Source: Arthrobacter saudimassiliensis (GTDB taxonomy: Bacteria > Actinomycetota > Actinomycetes > Actinomycetales > Micrococcaceae). From it: DNA of 64,000 bases. The stretch is from the NCBI GenBank assembly GCA_900016675.1, contig LN483072.1, forward strand, positions 496,001 through 560,000, given 5' to 3'. The stretch's first letter is position 1. Each line of letters begins with the position of its first letter. Position numbers and translations under genes: made by a program. A model generated the notes under the pieces. It did not search any database. It saw nothing but the letters and a program-made list of their open reading frames with translations, and was not told where the DNA came from. Positions 34,758 to 42,607 of this stretch are shown in pieces.

Positions 34758-35264
34758 ATGACCACGTTTTCCCCCCTGTCCGAAACGGCCCTGCGCCGCT
34801 GCTTCATCAACGCCTCCCGCTCCGAGAGCGCGGCGATCACCTTTCCCGCCGGGTTCACCGCGCCGGACCTCAGCACGACGCCGGTGTTCGGCTGGCGCGA
34901 TCCCAAGCTGCCGCTGCGCGCCTACCTCATCGTGGAGGACCCCGCGTCGGGGGCACCGGCCGGCGTCCTGCTGCGGGCCCCGGACACGTCCGCCGGCCGG
35001 AAACGGCGCGTCGTCTGCGCCCTGTGCGAGGACATCCACTCCGAGGACGACGTCCTCATGTACGTGGCCCGCCGCGCCGGATCCCGGGGACGCAACGGCG
35101 ACTCCGTGGGCACCTTGATCCACGCCGACTTCGGCTGCTCCCGGAACGCCGTCGCGGAGCAGCCGGCCAACGCCCTGATCACCGACCCGGAGCAGGCCGC
35201 CGCCGAGCGCCTCGCGGCCCTGCGCCGTCGGGCCGGAATGTTCCTGGACCGGGTGCGCTCGTAA
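34758..35264 (+). CDS. FBP-domain (EF-G-binding, FusB-like) protein
   Basis: 168 residues. The sequence matches the actinobacterial FBP (FusB/FusC C-terminal, treble-clef zinc) family: LRRCFINASRSESAAITFP at the start, VFGWRDPKLPLRAYLIV, VCALCEDIHSEDDVLMYVARRAG and a third ligand in ADFGCSRN. FusB-type proteins bind elongation factor G and release it from the ribosome, giving fusidic acid resistance in staphylococci; the role in actinobacteria is less clear. ATG 34758 has AAGGA 10 nt upstream and is preceded by a roughly 230-nt leader with a small reading frame. Confidence 0.85.
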   Translation: MTTFSPLSETALRRCFINASRSESAAITFPAGFTAPDLSTTPVFGWRDPKLPLRAYLIVEDPASGAPAGVLLRAPDTSAGRKRRVVCALCEDIHSEDDVLMYVARRAGSRGRNGDSVGTLIHADFGCSRNAVAEQPANALITDPEQAAAERLAALRRRAGMFLDRVRS

Positions 35265-35312
35265 CACCGGGCCGCACAGGAATACCCCGCCGCGGGGCGC
35301 GGTTGCGTCGGC

Positions 35313-35744
35313 ATGGATACTTCCCCAGACAATGCCCCGACGCCGCCCGCCCCGCCGGTCCGCCAGCTGCGCCTGGTGGTGGCCGCCGAGGACTACGACG
35401 CCGCGCTGGCCTTTTACCGCGACACGCTGGGCATGCCCGAGCAGGCCGCCTATCAGGGCGGCGGCGGCGCCGAGGTCACCATTTTGGACGCCGGCCGGGC
35501 GACCCTGGAGATCGCCAACGCCGCCCAGGTCCGCATGATCGACGAGGTTGAGGCCGGCGGCCTTCCCAGCCGCAAGCTGCGGGTGGCCTTTGAGGTGGAG
35601 GACGCCGCGGCGGCCACCCGGGCGGCGGTCGACGGCGGAGCGCAGCTGGTCGCTTCGCCGCGCGAGACACCGTGGCGGTCGCTGAACTCCCGGCTGGACG
35701 GCCCCGAGGGCCTGCAGCTGACCCTCTTCGAAGAACTCGACTGA
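35313..35744 (+). CDS. VOC/glyoxalase-superfamily protein
   Basis: 143 residues with a single VOC module: RQLRLVVAAEDYDAALAFYRDTLGMPEQAAY, EVTILDAGRATLEIANAAQ, KLRVAFEVEDAAAATRAAVDGGA and SLNSRLDGPEGLQLTLFEE. Glu residues occupy the usual metal-ligand positions. It is separated from the FBP gene by 48 bp on the same strand and may be an independent unit. The substrate is unknown. Confidence 0.85.
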   Translation: MDTSPDNAPTPPAPPVRQLRLVVAAEDYDAALAFYRDTLGMPEQAAYQGGGGAEVTILDAGRATLEIANAAQVRMIDEVEAGGLPSRKLRVAFEVEDAAAATRAAVDGGAQLVASPRETPWRSLNSRLDGPEGLQLTLFEELD

Positions 35745-35805
35745 ACCGGCCGGTCCCCGGGGGCGCTGCAGTCAGTGTCCCCGGGGCGGCCCGGCGAGCG
35801 CGGGG

Positions 35806-37506
35806 TCAGTGCCCCTTGAAGGCCTCGGCCAGCCACCACGCGCCGCCGTCGGAGGCGATCTTCGCGTCGATGACCAGCGGCGCGGTGCGGGGCCCGTCCA
35901 GCCAGTCCTGCACCGGGGCGAGGTCGGCCACCGACCGCACCGTGACGCCGTCGGCGCCGTAGCCGCGGGCGACGGCGGCCAGGTCCGTGTCCGGGAAGGT
36001 CACGGTGTCCATGGGTACGGTGTCCATGGGTACCGTGTCCCCCGGGTCGCTGCCGGCGGCGCCGAAGTGGTGCACCTCGGCCCCGTAGGCGGCGTCGTTG
36101 TAGATGATGACCACCAGCGGCAGGCGCAGCCGCACCGCGGTCTCCAGTTCGGAGATGCCCATGAGGAACCCGCCGTCGCCGGTGCCGAGCACCGGCAGCC
36201 GGTCGGGGCGGGCCGCTGCGGCGCCGATCGCCGTCGCCAGGCCGAGCCCGACGGATTGGAACGCCTGGGTGAAGCAGAAGCCGAACTCGTCCGGCACCCG
36301 CAGATGGGTGGAGGGATAGCCCATGAAGTTGCCGGAGTCGATGGAGACGATGCGCTGCCCGGGCAGCAGCCGGTCCAGCTCGATGGTCAGCAGCCGGGGA
36401 TCGATGCGGTCCGCGGTGGAAATGTCCTGCACCGGTACCTGCTGCCAGCGGGCCTCGGCGGCGATCCGCCGGCCTGTCTCGAGGGTGCGGTAGTTGACCG
36501 CGGGGCGCTGCGGCAGGGCGGCCAGCACGTCGGCGGCGGTCAGCGCGGAGTCGCCCAGGACGCCCAGGTCGATGGGCCGGTTGGCGCCCAGGGCCGGTTC
36601 CTCCACGTCCACCTGCACCACGGTTGCCTCCGGGCCGATCAGCGCCCCGTGCCGCATGGTCCACATGTTCAGGGTGCAGCCCCACCCGACGATCAGGTCC
36701 GCGCCGGCAATGAGCTCCGCGGTCAGCGGTGAGGAGAAGCCGCCCGAAATGCCCAGGTTCCAGTCGCTGCCTTCGAACAGGCCGTTGGCGACGGCGCTGG
36801 TGGCCAGCAGGGCGCCGGCCTTCTCGGCGAGCGCGGCGATCTCGGGCCCGGCCCCGCGGGCGCCGCGCCCGGCCACGAACACGGGGCGCCGGGCCCGGCG
36901 CAGCGCGGCGGCCAGGGCGGCGACGGCGTCCGGTTCCGGGCGCACCCGGGGTGCGGGCGGCGGCGTCGGCACCGGGGCGGGCCCGGAGCCGGCCGGGGCA
37001 GGCGCGGCCTGGACATCCAGCGGCACGCTCAGCACCACGGTGCGACGCTCGTTGACGGCGGTGCGCCAGGCCCGGACCGTATCGGCGACGGCGCCGGCCG
37101 GGCTGTGGATGCGTTCGGGGACGGCCCCGAGGCTGCGGGCGAGCGCGTCCTGGTCGATGCGGAAGTTGGAGCGGACGGCGGCGCCGGCCGTGTCGGCGGT
37201 CAGCACGATCAGCGGCGTGCGGGACTTGGCGGCCTCGCCGATGCCGGTCGCCGCGTTGGTCAGGCCGCAGCCCTGGTGCGTGGTGACGACGGCGGGGCGG
37301 CCGGACATCCGGGCGTAGGCGTCGGCCATGGTGGCGGCGCCGCCTTCGTGCCGGGCGGCGGTGAACGGCACCCCGTGGCGGATCAGGGCATTGGTCAGAT
37401 GGAAATTGCCGCTGCCCACTACGCCGAACACATGTCCGATTCCCAGCTCCGCCAGCGTCCGTCCGATGACATCGGCCACGGCTTGCCCGGTCCCCTGCTC
37501 CGCCAC
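35806..37506 (-). CDS. Thiamine-diphosphate-dependent enzyme (acetolactate synthase/benzoylformate decarboxylase type)
   Basis: 566 residues. The N-terminal Pyr domain has the conserved Glu in ARHEGGAATMADAYARMSG, the middle domain VNERRTVVLSVPLDVQ to AGRGARGAGPEIAALAEKAG, and the C-terminal PP domain the Mg/ThDP motif GTGDGGFLMGISELETAVR ... IIYNDAAYGAEVHHF. It should carboligate or decarboxylate a 2-oxo acid; the specificity is not evident and the acetolactate synthase regulatory subunit is absent. GTG 37506 has GGAG upstream. A 15-bp tandem repeat adds a VPMDT duplication late in the protein. It diverges from a metal-dependent cyclase gene, with which it may form a catabolic pair (inference). 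Confidence 0.88.
   Translation of the reverse strand: MAEQGTGQAVADVIGRTLAELGIGHVFGVVGSGNFHLTNALIRHGVPFTAARHEGGAATMADAYARMSGRPAVVTTHQGCGLTNAATGIGEAAKSRTPLIVLTADTAGAAVRSNFRIDQDALARSLGAVPERIHSPAGAVADTVRAWRTAVNERRTVVLSVPLDVQAAPAPAGSGPAPVPTPPPAPRVRPEPDAVAALAAALRRARRPVFVAGRGARGAGPEIAALAEKAGALLATSAVANGLFEGSDWNLGISGGFSSPLTAELIAGADLIVGWGCTLNMWTMRHGALIGPEATVVQVDVEEPALGANRPIDLGVLGDSALTAADVLAALPQRPAVNYRTLETGRRIAAEARWQQVPVQDISTADRIDPRLLTIELDRLLPGQRIVSIDSGNFMGYPSTHLRVPDEFGFCFTQAFQSVGLGLATAIGAAAARPDRLPVLGTGDGGFLMGISELETAVRLRLPLVVIIYNDAAYGAEVHHFGAAGSDPGDTVPMDTVPMDTVTFPDTDLAAVARGYGADGVTVRSVADLAPVQDWLDGPRTAPLVIDAKIASDGGAWWLAEAFKGH
36004..36040. repeat. 15-bp tandem repeat inside the ThDP enzyme gene
   Basis: GGTGTCCATGGGTAC occurs at 36004-36018 and 36019-36033 and is followed by a partial third copy. 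On the coding strand it produces DTVPMDTVPMDTV, a surface-loop-like insertion; slippage could change its length. Confidence 0.85.
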
Positions 37507-37677
37507 TCCTGCTCCGTTCCGCCGTCGTTGATGCCGCTGCCGTCCAGCGCTTCCTCCTCAAGACTCTAGGCCGTTCCCGCCGCCGGGAGGGAACGGCTAT
37601 ATGACGCCGCTGCGGGGCGTCCGGCCGGGCGGCGGGTATTCTTCCTGCACACCCACCGGCACGCACGAGGAGATCCC

Positions 37678-38526
37678 ATGAGCCTGAACGGCACCGAACC
37701 GCAGCTGATCGGCTCGTTCCTGGAGGCGTTGTCCTCCGGCGCCCTGGAGGTGCTGGACCTGACCGCTCCGCTGAGCAGCGGCACGCCGTCGCTGAAGCTG
37801 CCCGATCCCTTTGTGAACCTCATCGACTTCCGCCTGGAGGAGGTTGCGGCCTTCAACGAGCCCGGCCCGTTCTGGCGGCACAACAACATCCACACGGGTG
37901 AGCACATCGGCACCCACCTGGATGCCCCGGCGCATTGGATTTCCGGCCGGGACGGCGACGACGTCTCCCAGGTGCCGCCGCGGCGGCTGATCGGGCCCGC
38001 CGTCGTCCTCGATTTCAGCGGGCAGGCCGCACTGGATCCGGACTTCACGGTGGAGGTGGCGGACATCCAGGCGTGGGAGGCCGAGCACGGGCCGCTGCCG
38101 GACGGCGCCTGGCTGCTGCTGCGCACCGGTTGGGACAAGTTCGCCGACGATGAGGCCGCGTTCCTGAACATCGACGACACCGGCTCCCACACCCCCGGCA
38201 TCTCCGCCGAGTGCGCCCGCTGGCTCGGCGAGGAACGACCGATCACCGGGCTCGGTGTCGAAACGGTGGGGATTGACGCCGGCAACGCCGGCACGTTCGA
38301 TCCTCCCTTCCCGGCGCACTACTACCTGATGGGTAACAACAAGTACGGCCTGACCCTGCTCCAGAACCTGGCCCAGCTGCCGCCCACGGGAGCGATGCTC
38401 ATCGTCGCGCCGCTGCCCATTGTCGGCGGCACCGGTTCCCCGGCCCGGGTATACGCCCTGGTGGAGCGCCGGCCGGAACCGACCGAGGCGCTGGCAGAGA
38501 CGCTCGGGGCCGAGCCCACCCTCTGA
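37678..38526 (+). CDS. Cyclase-family metal-dependent hydrolase (kynurenine formamidase-like)
   Basis: 282 residues. The metal motif HIGTHLDAPAHW (HxGTHxDxxxH) of the PF04199 cyclase family is intact, preceded by ALEVLDLTAPLSSGTPSLKLP and followed by GPAVVLDFSG, LLLRTGWDKF, GLGVETVGIDAGNAG and MLIVAPLPIVGGTGSPARVYALV. Family members hydrolyse N-formylkynurenine, isatin or cyclic amides, or dehydrate polyketide-like rings. ATG 37678 has GAGGAG upstream. It diverges from the ThDP enzyme over 171 bp, which suggests a shared regulatory region. Confidence 0.9.
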   Translation: MSLNGTEPQLIGSFLEALSSGALEVLDLTAPLSSGTPSLKLPDPFVNLIDFRLEEVAAFNEPGPFWRHNNIHTGEHIGTHLDAPAHWISGRDGDDVSQVPPRRLIGPAVVLDFSGQAALDPDFTVEVADIQAWEAEHGPLPDGAWLLLRTGWDKFADDEAAFLNIDDTGSHTPGISAECARWLGEERPITGLGVETVGIDAGNAGTFDPPFPAHYYLMGNNKYGLTLLQNLAQLPPTGAMLIVAPLPIVGGTGSPARVYALVERRPEPTEALAETLGAEPTL

Positions 38527-38584
38527 CCGGGCACGAAGCGCCGCCGCCGGGGGCGGTACTTCGCCCGGCGCCCGGGCGCAGTCC

Positions 38585-39115
38585 TCAGGGCTGGGCGGGC
38601 GGCGGCGGCATCTCCGAGTAGGTCACCGTGACCCCGGCGAAGGCCGGCGGCGGCGGCAGGACACCGGTCTCCCTCCACTCCCGGATCGCGCCGATCGGCT
38701 GGTAGCCCACCTGTGCGGCGACGGGCAGGGCGAGGAGAACCGCCAGCACCGCCACTGCCGTCTTGGCGGCGGGTCCGGTCGGGCGGCCGTTTGCACGCCG
38801 GTGCCGGATCCAGAACAGTGCTGCCGCCATGACGGCCAGCAGGACAAGCATGACGGCCGGCTCCGGACCATACTCAATGTGCACGCACTGCGGCACGGCG
38901 GTGGTGGGATTGCCCTGGGAGTCGGTGAACCCGCCCTCGGCTGTGTAGCCCCCGGCGCAGCCGCCGCCGCTGCCCCGCCCGGTGAACAGGAAGTAGCAGA
39001 GCGCGGCGATGAACGTCGCGGCGACCACCGTGCGGGCGGCGGGGTCCGCCGTCGCCCGGGTGCTGGCCGTGCCGTCGTGCCGATCCCGGATGTCCTGGTC
39101 CTGCCCGTGTGCCAT
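38585..39115 (-). CDS. Three-helix membrane protein
   Basis: 176 residues from ATG 39115 (GGGGAG upstream). Hydrophobic segments lie near residues 29-45 (VVAATFIAALCYFLF), 87-103 (AVMLVLLAVMAAALFW) and 118-135 (AVAVLAVLLALPVAAQVGY). The loop between the first two holds two Cys (GGGCAGGYT, VPQCVH) and probably lies outside. The C-terminus is Pro-rich. No family is recognised. Confidence 0.7.
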   Translation of the reverse strand: MAHGQDQDIRDRHDGTASTRATADPAARTVVAATFIAALCYFLFTGRGSGGGCAGGYTAEGGFTDSQGNPTTAVPQCVHIEYGPEPAVMLVLLAVMAAALFWIRHRRANGRPTGPAAKTAVAVLAVLLALPVAAQVGYQPIGAIREWRETGVLPPPPAFAGVTVTYSEMPPPPAQP

Positions 39116-39249
39116 CGCTCCCCCTGCCGGCCGTCTTCGTGCCAGAGCCTACCGGCCTGCCGGCGGGGCGGCAGTCACAATCCTGTATCGGCCGGCATCC
39201 CCTTGGCTGGCCCGGCAGCGGGCGGCCGGGGCCGCCGGGCGGCGGACGG

Positions 39250-39936
39250 TCAGTCGGCGAGCGAGGCGAAGACGACGTAGTTGTCCTCAAACGTCCCGGT
39301 GGCCGGATCGTAGCCGTCGCAGGTGATCAGCCGGAGTTCGGAGCCCTCCGTGTTGCCGTAGACCTCCAGCGTGGGGAAGCTGTCCTTTCCGTATTGTTCG
39401 CCCCGGTCCATCTGGAAGACGGCGGTGGTTCCGTCCTCGCGGGTGATCTCGATCCGGTCCCCGGGAGCCAGGCGGCGCAGGTCGGCGAAGACGCCGGGGC
39501 CCCCTCCCGTGGCGTTGACGTGGCCCAGCAGGACGGCAGGTCCGCGTGCTCCGGGAGCAGGTGAATCGGTGTACCAGCCTGCCGGGGAGCCGGGGCCCTC
39601 GGGCGGCACCTCCAGGGTTCCGTCCCCGCGCAGCCCCAGCTGGAGCAGATCCGATTCGGTCCCGGTGGCGGGAATCCGCAGGGAGACGGGGGCCGATGCC
39701 GGGAGCACCGATGGAAGATTCGATCCGCCTGCCCCCGCGCCCTCCGTGCCCGCAGGAGTCGACCCCGGAGGGCGCGGTACTGCGGGAGCGGACGACGAGC
39801 CCCCAGCGGGGGCGGACGAAGGGACCTGCGGCGGTCCCGCTTCGGTATTCGGCGCGGCGCACCCGGCCAGGAGAACCAGCGCGGCCGCCGCCCAGGGCAT
39901 CAGCCCTGCGCGGCGGCCGTCCCGGGATACGGTCAT
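39250..39936 (-). CDS. Class F sortase
   Basis: 228 residues from ATG 39936. The N-terminus ends in a lipobox-like LLAGC (Cys26), then a Ser/Pro/Gly linker and the sortase barrel: RIPATGTESDLLQLGLRGDGTLEVPP, catalytic-type His in PAVLLGHVNA, and catalytic-type Cys in LRLITCDGYD. The last 22 residues after that Cys contain no Arg, although sortases normally use one downstream. It would attach surface proteins to the envelope; the obvious substrate candidate is the CHRD protein encoded 34 bp upstream on the same strand. Both probably belong to the SigK regulon. Confidence 0.88.
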   Translation of the reverse strand: MTVSRDGRRAGLMPWAAAALVLLAGCAAPNTEAGPPQVPSSAPAGGSSSAPAVPRPPGSTPAGTEGAGAGGSNLPSVLPASAPVSLRIPATGTESDLLQLGLRGDGTLEVPPEGPGSPAGWYTDSPAPGARGPAVLLGHVNATGGGPGVFADLRRLAPGDRIEITREDGTTAVFQMDRGEQYGKDSFPTLEVYGNTEGSELRLITCDGYDPATGTFEDNYVVFASLAD

Positions 39937-39970
39937 GATGACGCTCTTCCCATCACCGGCAGCCCCGTGC

Positions 39971-40750
39971 TCAGGCGCGGGCGCGGCGTCGGGCCACCAG
40001 GGCCGCTGCTGCCACGGCCAGTCCGCCGACCCCGACACCGGCTGCGGACAGGCCGGCACCCATGCCCTGATCAGCACCGGTCTCCACACCGGTGTCGGCG
40101 CCGCCGTCAGGCATGGCCCCCATCTGCGAAACCGCCACCGTGCCGCAGGCTGCCGGCAGAGTCGCGGCGGCAGGCAGCGTCGGGTCCAGGTCGGACATCT
40201 TCTCGGCAGCTGCCGCCGGCATCAGGGCGGGGTCGACGCCATGCACCACGATCACCGCGCTGCCGTCCTCCAGCGAGGCGGCCGTTTCTGCATCAAGCTG
40301 GAAGGTGCGCTCATAGGAGTATGCGGAGCCGCCCGGGAACCGCTCCACAGCCAGGGCGGAGTCGGGGCTAGTGTCACCCTCCGTGGTCAGCGACGTGCCG
40401 ATCATGCCGTAGAAGGGATGGCCCTCGGTGGTGTTCACGACGCCGTCGCCGTCGGTGTCGGCGTCGGGACCCGGGCATGTGCCCTGGGCGTTGATATGGA
40501 TGTGCTGGGCGTGCGGGAAGGGCCCGTCCATGAAGGTCTCGGCCGCGCCGGACACATCGACCGTCACCGTCGCCTCGGTGCCGTGGACCTCGACCATGGC
40601 CTGGCCGCTGGTGCCCGAGTTGTTCAGGGTGTTCAGGGCGGCCTGGCCCGACCAGGAGTCGTCCCCATGGGCCAGCGCCGGTGTGGCGGACAGTGCCAGG
40701 GCACCCAGCGCGAGCGTCGGGACGGCCAGCAGTCGCATCTTCGTGTTCAT
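39971..40750 (-). CDS. CHRD-domain secreted protein with C-terminal membrane-anchor/sorting tail
   Basis: 259 residues. A signal peptide (LLAVPTLALGALALSATPALA, cleavage after ALA) is followed by a CHRD-like domain (VEVHGTEATVTVDVSGAAETF, HAQHIHINAQGTCPG, with a calcium-type DADTDGDGVVN loop). The C-terminus has PDGGADTG, a hydrophobic helix (AAGVGVGGLAVAAAALVA) and the basic tail RRRARA, the layout of a sortase substrate without a canonical LPxTG. It is the first gene of a unit with a class F sortase and is preceded by a SigK-like promoter. Confidence 0.88.
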   Translation of the reverse strand: MNTKMRLLAVPTLALGALALSATPALAHGDDSWSGQAALNTLNNSGTSGQAMVEVHGTEATVTVDVSGAAETFMDGPFPHAQHIHINAQGTCPGPDADTDGDGVVNTTEGHPFYGMIGTSLTTEGDTSPDSALAVERFPGGSAYSYERTFQLDAETAASLEDGSAVIVVHGVDPALMPAAAAEKMSDLDPTLPAAATLPAACGTVAVSQMGAMPDGGADTGVETGADQGMGAGLSAAGVGVGGLAVAAAALVARRRARA

Positions 40751-40811
40751 TTCGGTTCCTCCAGCGTGTCGGGCCGCACAGCGGGTGCACGGCGTTCAGG
40801 TGACATGGGCT

Positions 40812-40838
40812 ATTCGGAGCCGTCCCCGTTCCGGATGG
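40812..40838 (-). promoter_or_regulatory. SigK-type promoter of the CHRD-sortase unit
   Basis: On the minus strand CCATCC (-35) and CCGAAT (-10) are separated by 15 nt. Both hexamers match the motif reported for mycobacterial SigK promoters as I remember it. The box lies 62 bp before the CHRD start, in the gap shared with the divergent sigK gene. Confidence 0.7.
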
Positions 40839-40990
40839 GTCCGCGGACAGGATTCTTTCCCCGGTCGGGCTGCGGCGGCGATATTCGCTCACGGCTGGCG
40901 GCCGAAGCGCTGCTGTGGCAGGGTTCAGACCGAAGCGCTCCGTGTCCTCCCATCGGGGCGTCACGATGGAAGGGACTGCAGTGGACGCCG

Positions 40991-41671
40991 ATGACTGATG
41001 CGGAAGCGGGCCCCGGCAGGAGCCTTGGCCGGCCGCCGGAGCGTCCCGGCCGCACGGAGCCCGCCGTTCCCGCAGCCGATCACGATGTGCCGGTGCCCGC
41101 CGTCGCAACGCACGAGCCGGGAGCGCGCGATGGCCTCGAGGACCTGGTCCGCCGCTCCGGGCAGGGCGACGAGGCAGCCTTCGCTGCCCTCTACGACGCC
41201 ACTTCCGCCACCGTGTACGGCCTGGCGGTGCGGGTGACGCGTTCCCCCGAACTCGCTGCGGAGGTGGTCCAGGAGACCTACCTGATGGCCTGGCAGCAGT
41301 CCGCCCGCTTCGATGCCTCCCGTGGTTCAGTGCCGGCCTGGCTTTGCACCCTGGCCCATCGGCGGGCAGTGGACCGCATCCGCCAGACGGCCCGGGAACG
41401 GGAGCGGGAGCAGACGTATGAGCAGCGCCGGGCTGAAACGCCCACGGACCAGACCTGGCAGGAAGTGGAGCAGACAATGGACACCCACGAGGTCCGGGCG
41501 GGGCTGGGGCACCTTACGCCCCTGCAGCGCGAGGCGGTGGCCCTGGCCTACTACCAGGGCTTCACGCACCAGGAAGTGGCCCGGCGCCTTGACGTTCCCC
41601 TGGGCACGGCAAAGGCCCGGATCCGCGACGGCCTCACCCGCCTGCGTTCCGCGCTGGGAGGCCAGCCATGA
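40991..41671 (+). CDS. sigK: ECF sigma factor SigK
   Basis: 226 residues. Region 2 (FAALYDATSATVYGLAVRVTRSPELAAEVVQETYLMAWQQSARFD) and region 4 (LTPLQREAVALAYYQGFTHQEVARRLDVPLGTAKARIRDGLTRLRSAL) are both complete; a 45-residue Pro-rich head precedes them. The stop overlaps the start of an RskA-like anti-sigma gene (ATGA), the arrangement seen for SigK-RskA in other actinobacteria. The likely target is the divergent CHRD-sortase unit. No good ribosome site precedes ATG 40991, so the exact start is less certain. Confidence 0.92.
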   Translation: MTDAEAGPGRSLGRPPERPGRTEPAVPAADHDVPVPAVATHEPGARDGLEDLVRRSGQGDEAAFAALYDATSATVYGLAVRVTRSPELAAEVVQETYLMAWQQSARFDASRGSVPAWLCTLAHRRAVDRIRQTAREREREQTYEQRRAETPTDQTWQEVEQTMDTHEVRAGLGHLTPLQREAVALAYYQGFTHQEVARRLDVPLGTAKARIRDGLTRLRSALGGQP

Positions 41672-42465
41672 TCCAGCCGGACAGCAGCGGCGTCAATTTC
41701 GGGAACCTCCACGACCTGGCCGCCCTGTATGCCGTGGATGCCCTCAGTCCGGAGGAACGCACCGCCTTCGAACAGCACCTCGCCGGCTGCCGGACCTGCC
41801 GTGACGAGGTCGCCGGCTTCTCGGAGGCCGCCGCCGGACTGGCGGCCGGAACCGCCCTGGCACCACCCCCGGAGCTGCGGGATTCGGTCCTGGCCGCGGT
41901 CCGGAACACGCAGCCTCAGCCCGGACAGCAGGCGCCCCGGGGGCTTTCGCCGCTGCCGTCAACGCCGGTGCCCGGCGGGCCGGCCGAGCGGCGGCACCGG
42001 CGGTCCCGCCGGCTGCTGGCTGCCGCCGGCGCCGTCGTGCTGGTGCCAGGCATCGCCCTGGCGGGGTGGGCTCTCGGGGTCAGGACCGCCGAACACGAAC
42101 AGGAGCAGCTCGCCGCCGCGGAACAGGAGCGGCTCAGCGCGTTGCTCGCCGCCCCCGACATCGCGGCCCGCAGTGTCGATGTCGAAGGCGCCGCCGCAAC
42201 CCTCCTGTTCTCCGAGCGCCTGGACGAAGGCTTGTTCGTCGGCCCGGACCTGCCGGCGCCGGAGCCCGGCAGCGAGTATCAGCTCTGGCTGGTGGAGGGC
42301 GGAACGCCGGTCCCCGACGCGCGGTTCAAGGATGGCGGGGAACGCGGAGTCTGGCTGCGCGGGAACGTGTCGGCCGCCGACGCGGTGGCACTGACCCTCG
42401 AGCCCGAGGGCGGGTCGGTGACTCCCACTGACCCGCTGCTGGCGGTCGCCCCGATCGACGGGTGA
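41668..42465 (+). CDS. rskA: Anti-sigma-K factor RskA
   Basis: 265 residues. The N-terminal zinc-type anti-sigma domain carries ALYAVDALSPEERTAFEQHLAGCRTCRDEV, then a Pro-rich linker, a single helix (LLAAAGAVVLVPGIALAGWAL) and an extracytoplasmic RskA domain (SEYQLWLVEGGTPVPDARFKD, LTLEPEGGSVTPTDPLLAVAPI). It holds SigK at the membrane until proteolysis releases it. Translation is coupled to sigK by a 4-bp overlap. Confidence 0.93.
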   Translation: MIQPDSSGVNFGNLHDLAALYAVDALSPEERTAFEQHLAGCRTCRDEVAGFSEAAAGLAAGTALAPPPELRDSVLAAVRNTQPQPGQQAPRGLSPLPSTPVPGGPAERRHRRSRRLLAAAGAVVLVPGIALAGWALGVRTAEHEQEQLAAAEQERLSALLAAPDIAARSVDVEGAAATLLFSERLDEGLFVGPDLPAPEPGSEYQLWLVEGGTPVPDARFKDGGERGVWLRGNVSAADAVALTLEPEGGSVTPTDPLLAVAPIDG

Positions 42466-42607
42466 CCCCCCCGGGCACCGTCCGGGCCGACGACGACACC
42501 GGTCGGCATCAATCCTGGTCGCAGGGCAGCTGTCACATATCGGAGCCGGCCGGTGTCCTATGGGCAGACCGGCAGCGGGCCGGCCCCGAATGACAGGAGC
42601 CAAGACC

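Noticed and set aside
39371-41671. A 766-residue plus-strand frame ending in SigK
   Set aside because: Only the last 226 codons resemble a protein; the rest is antisense to the sortase and CHRD genes.
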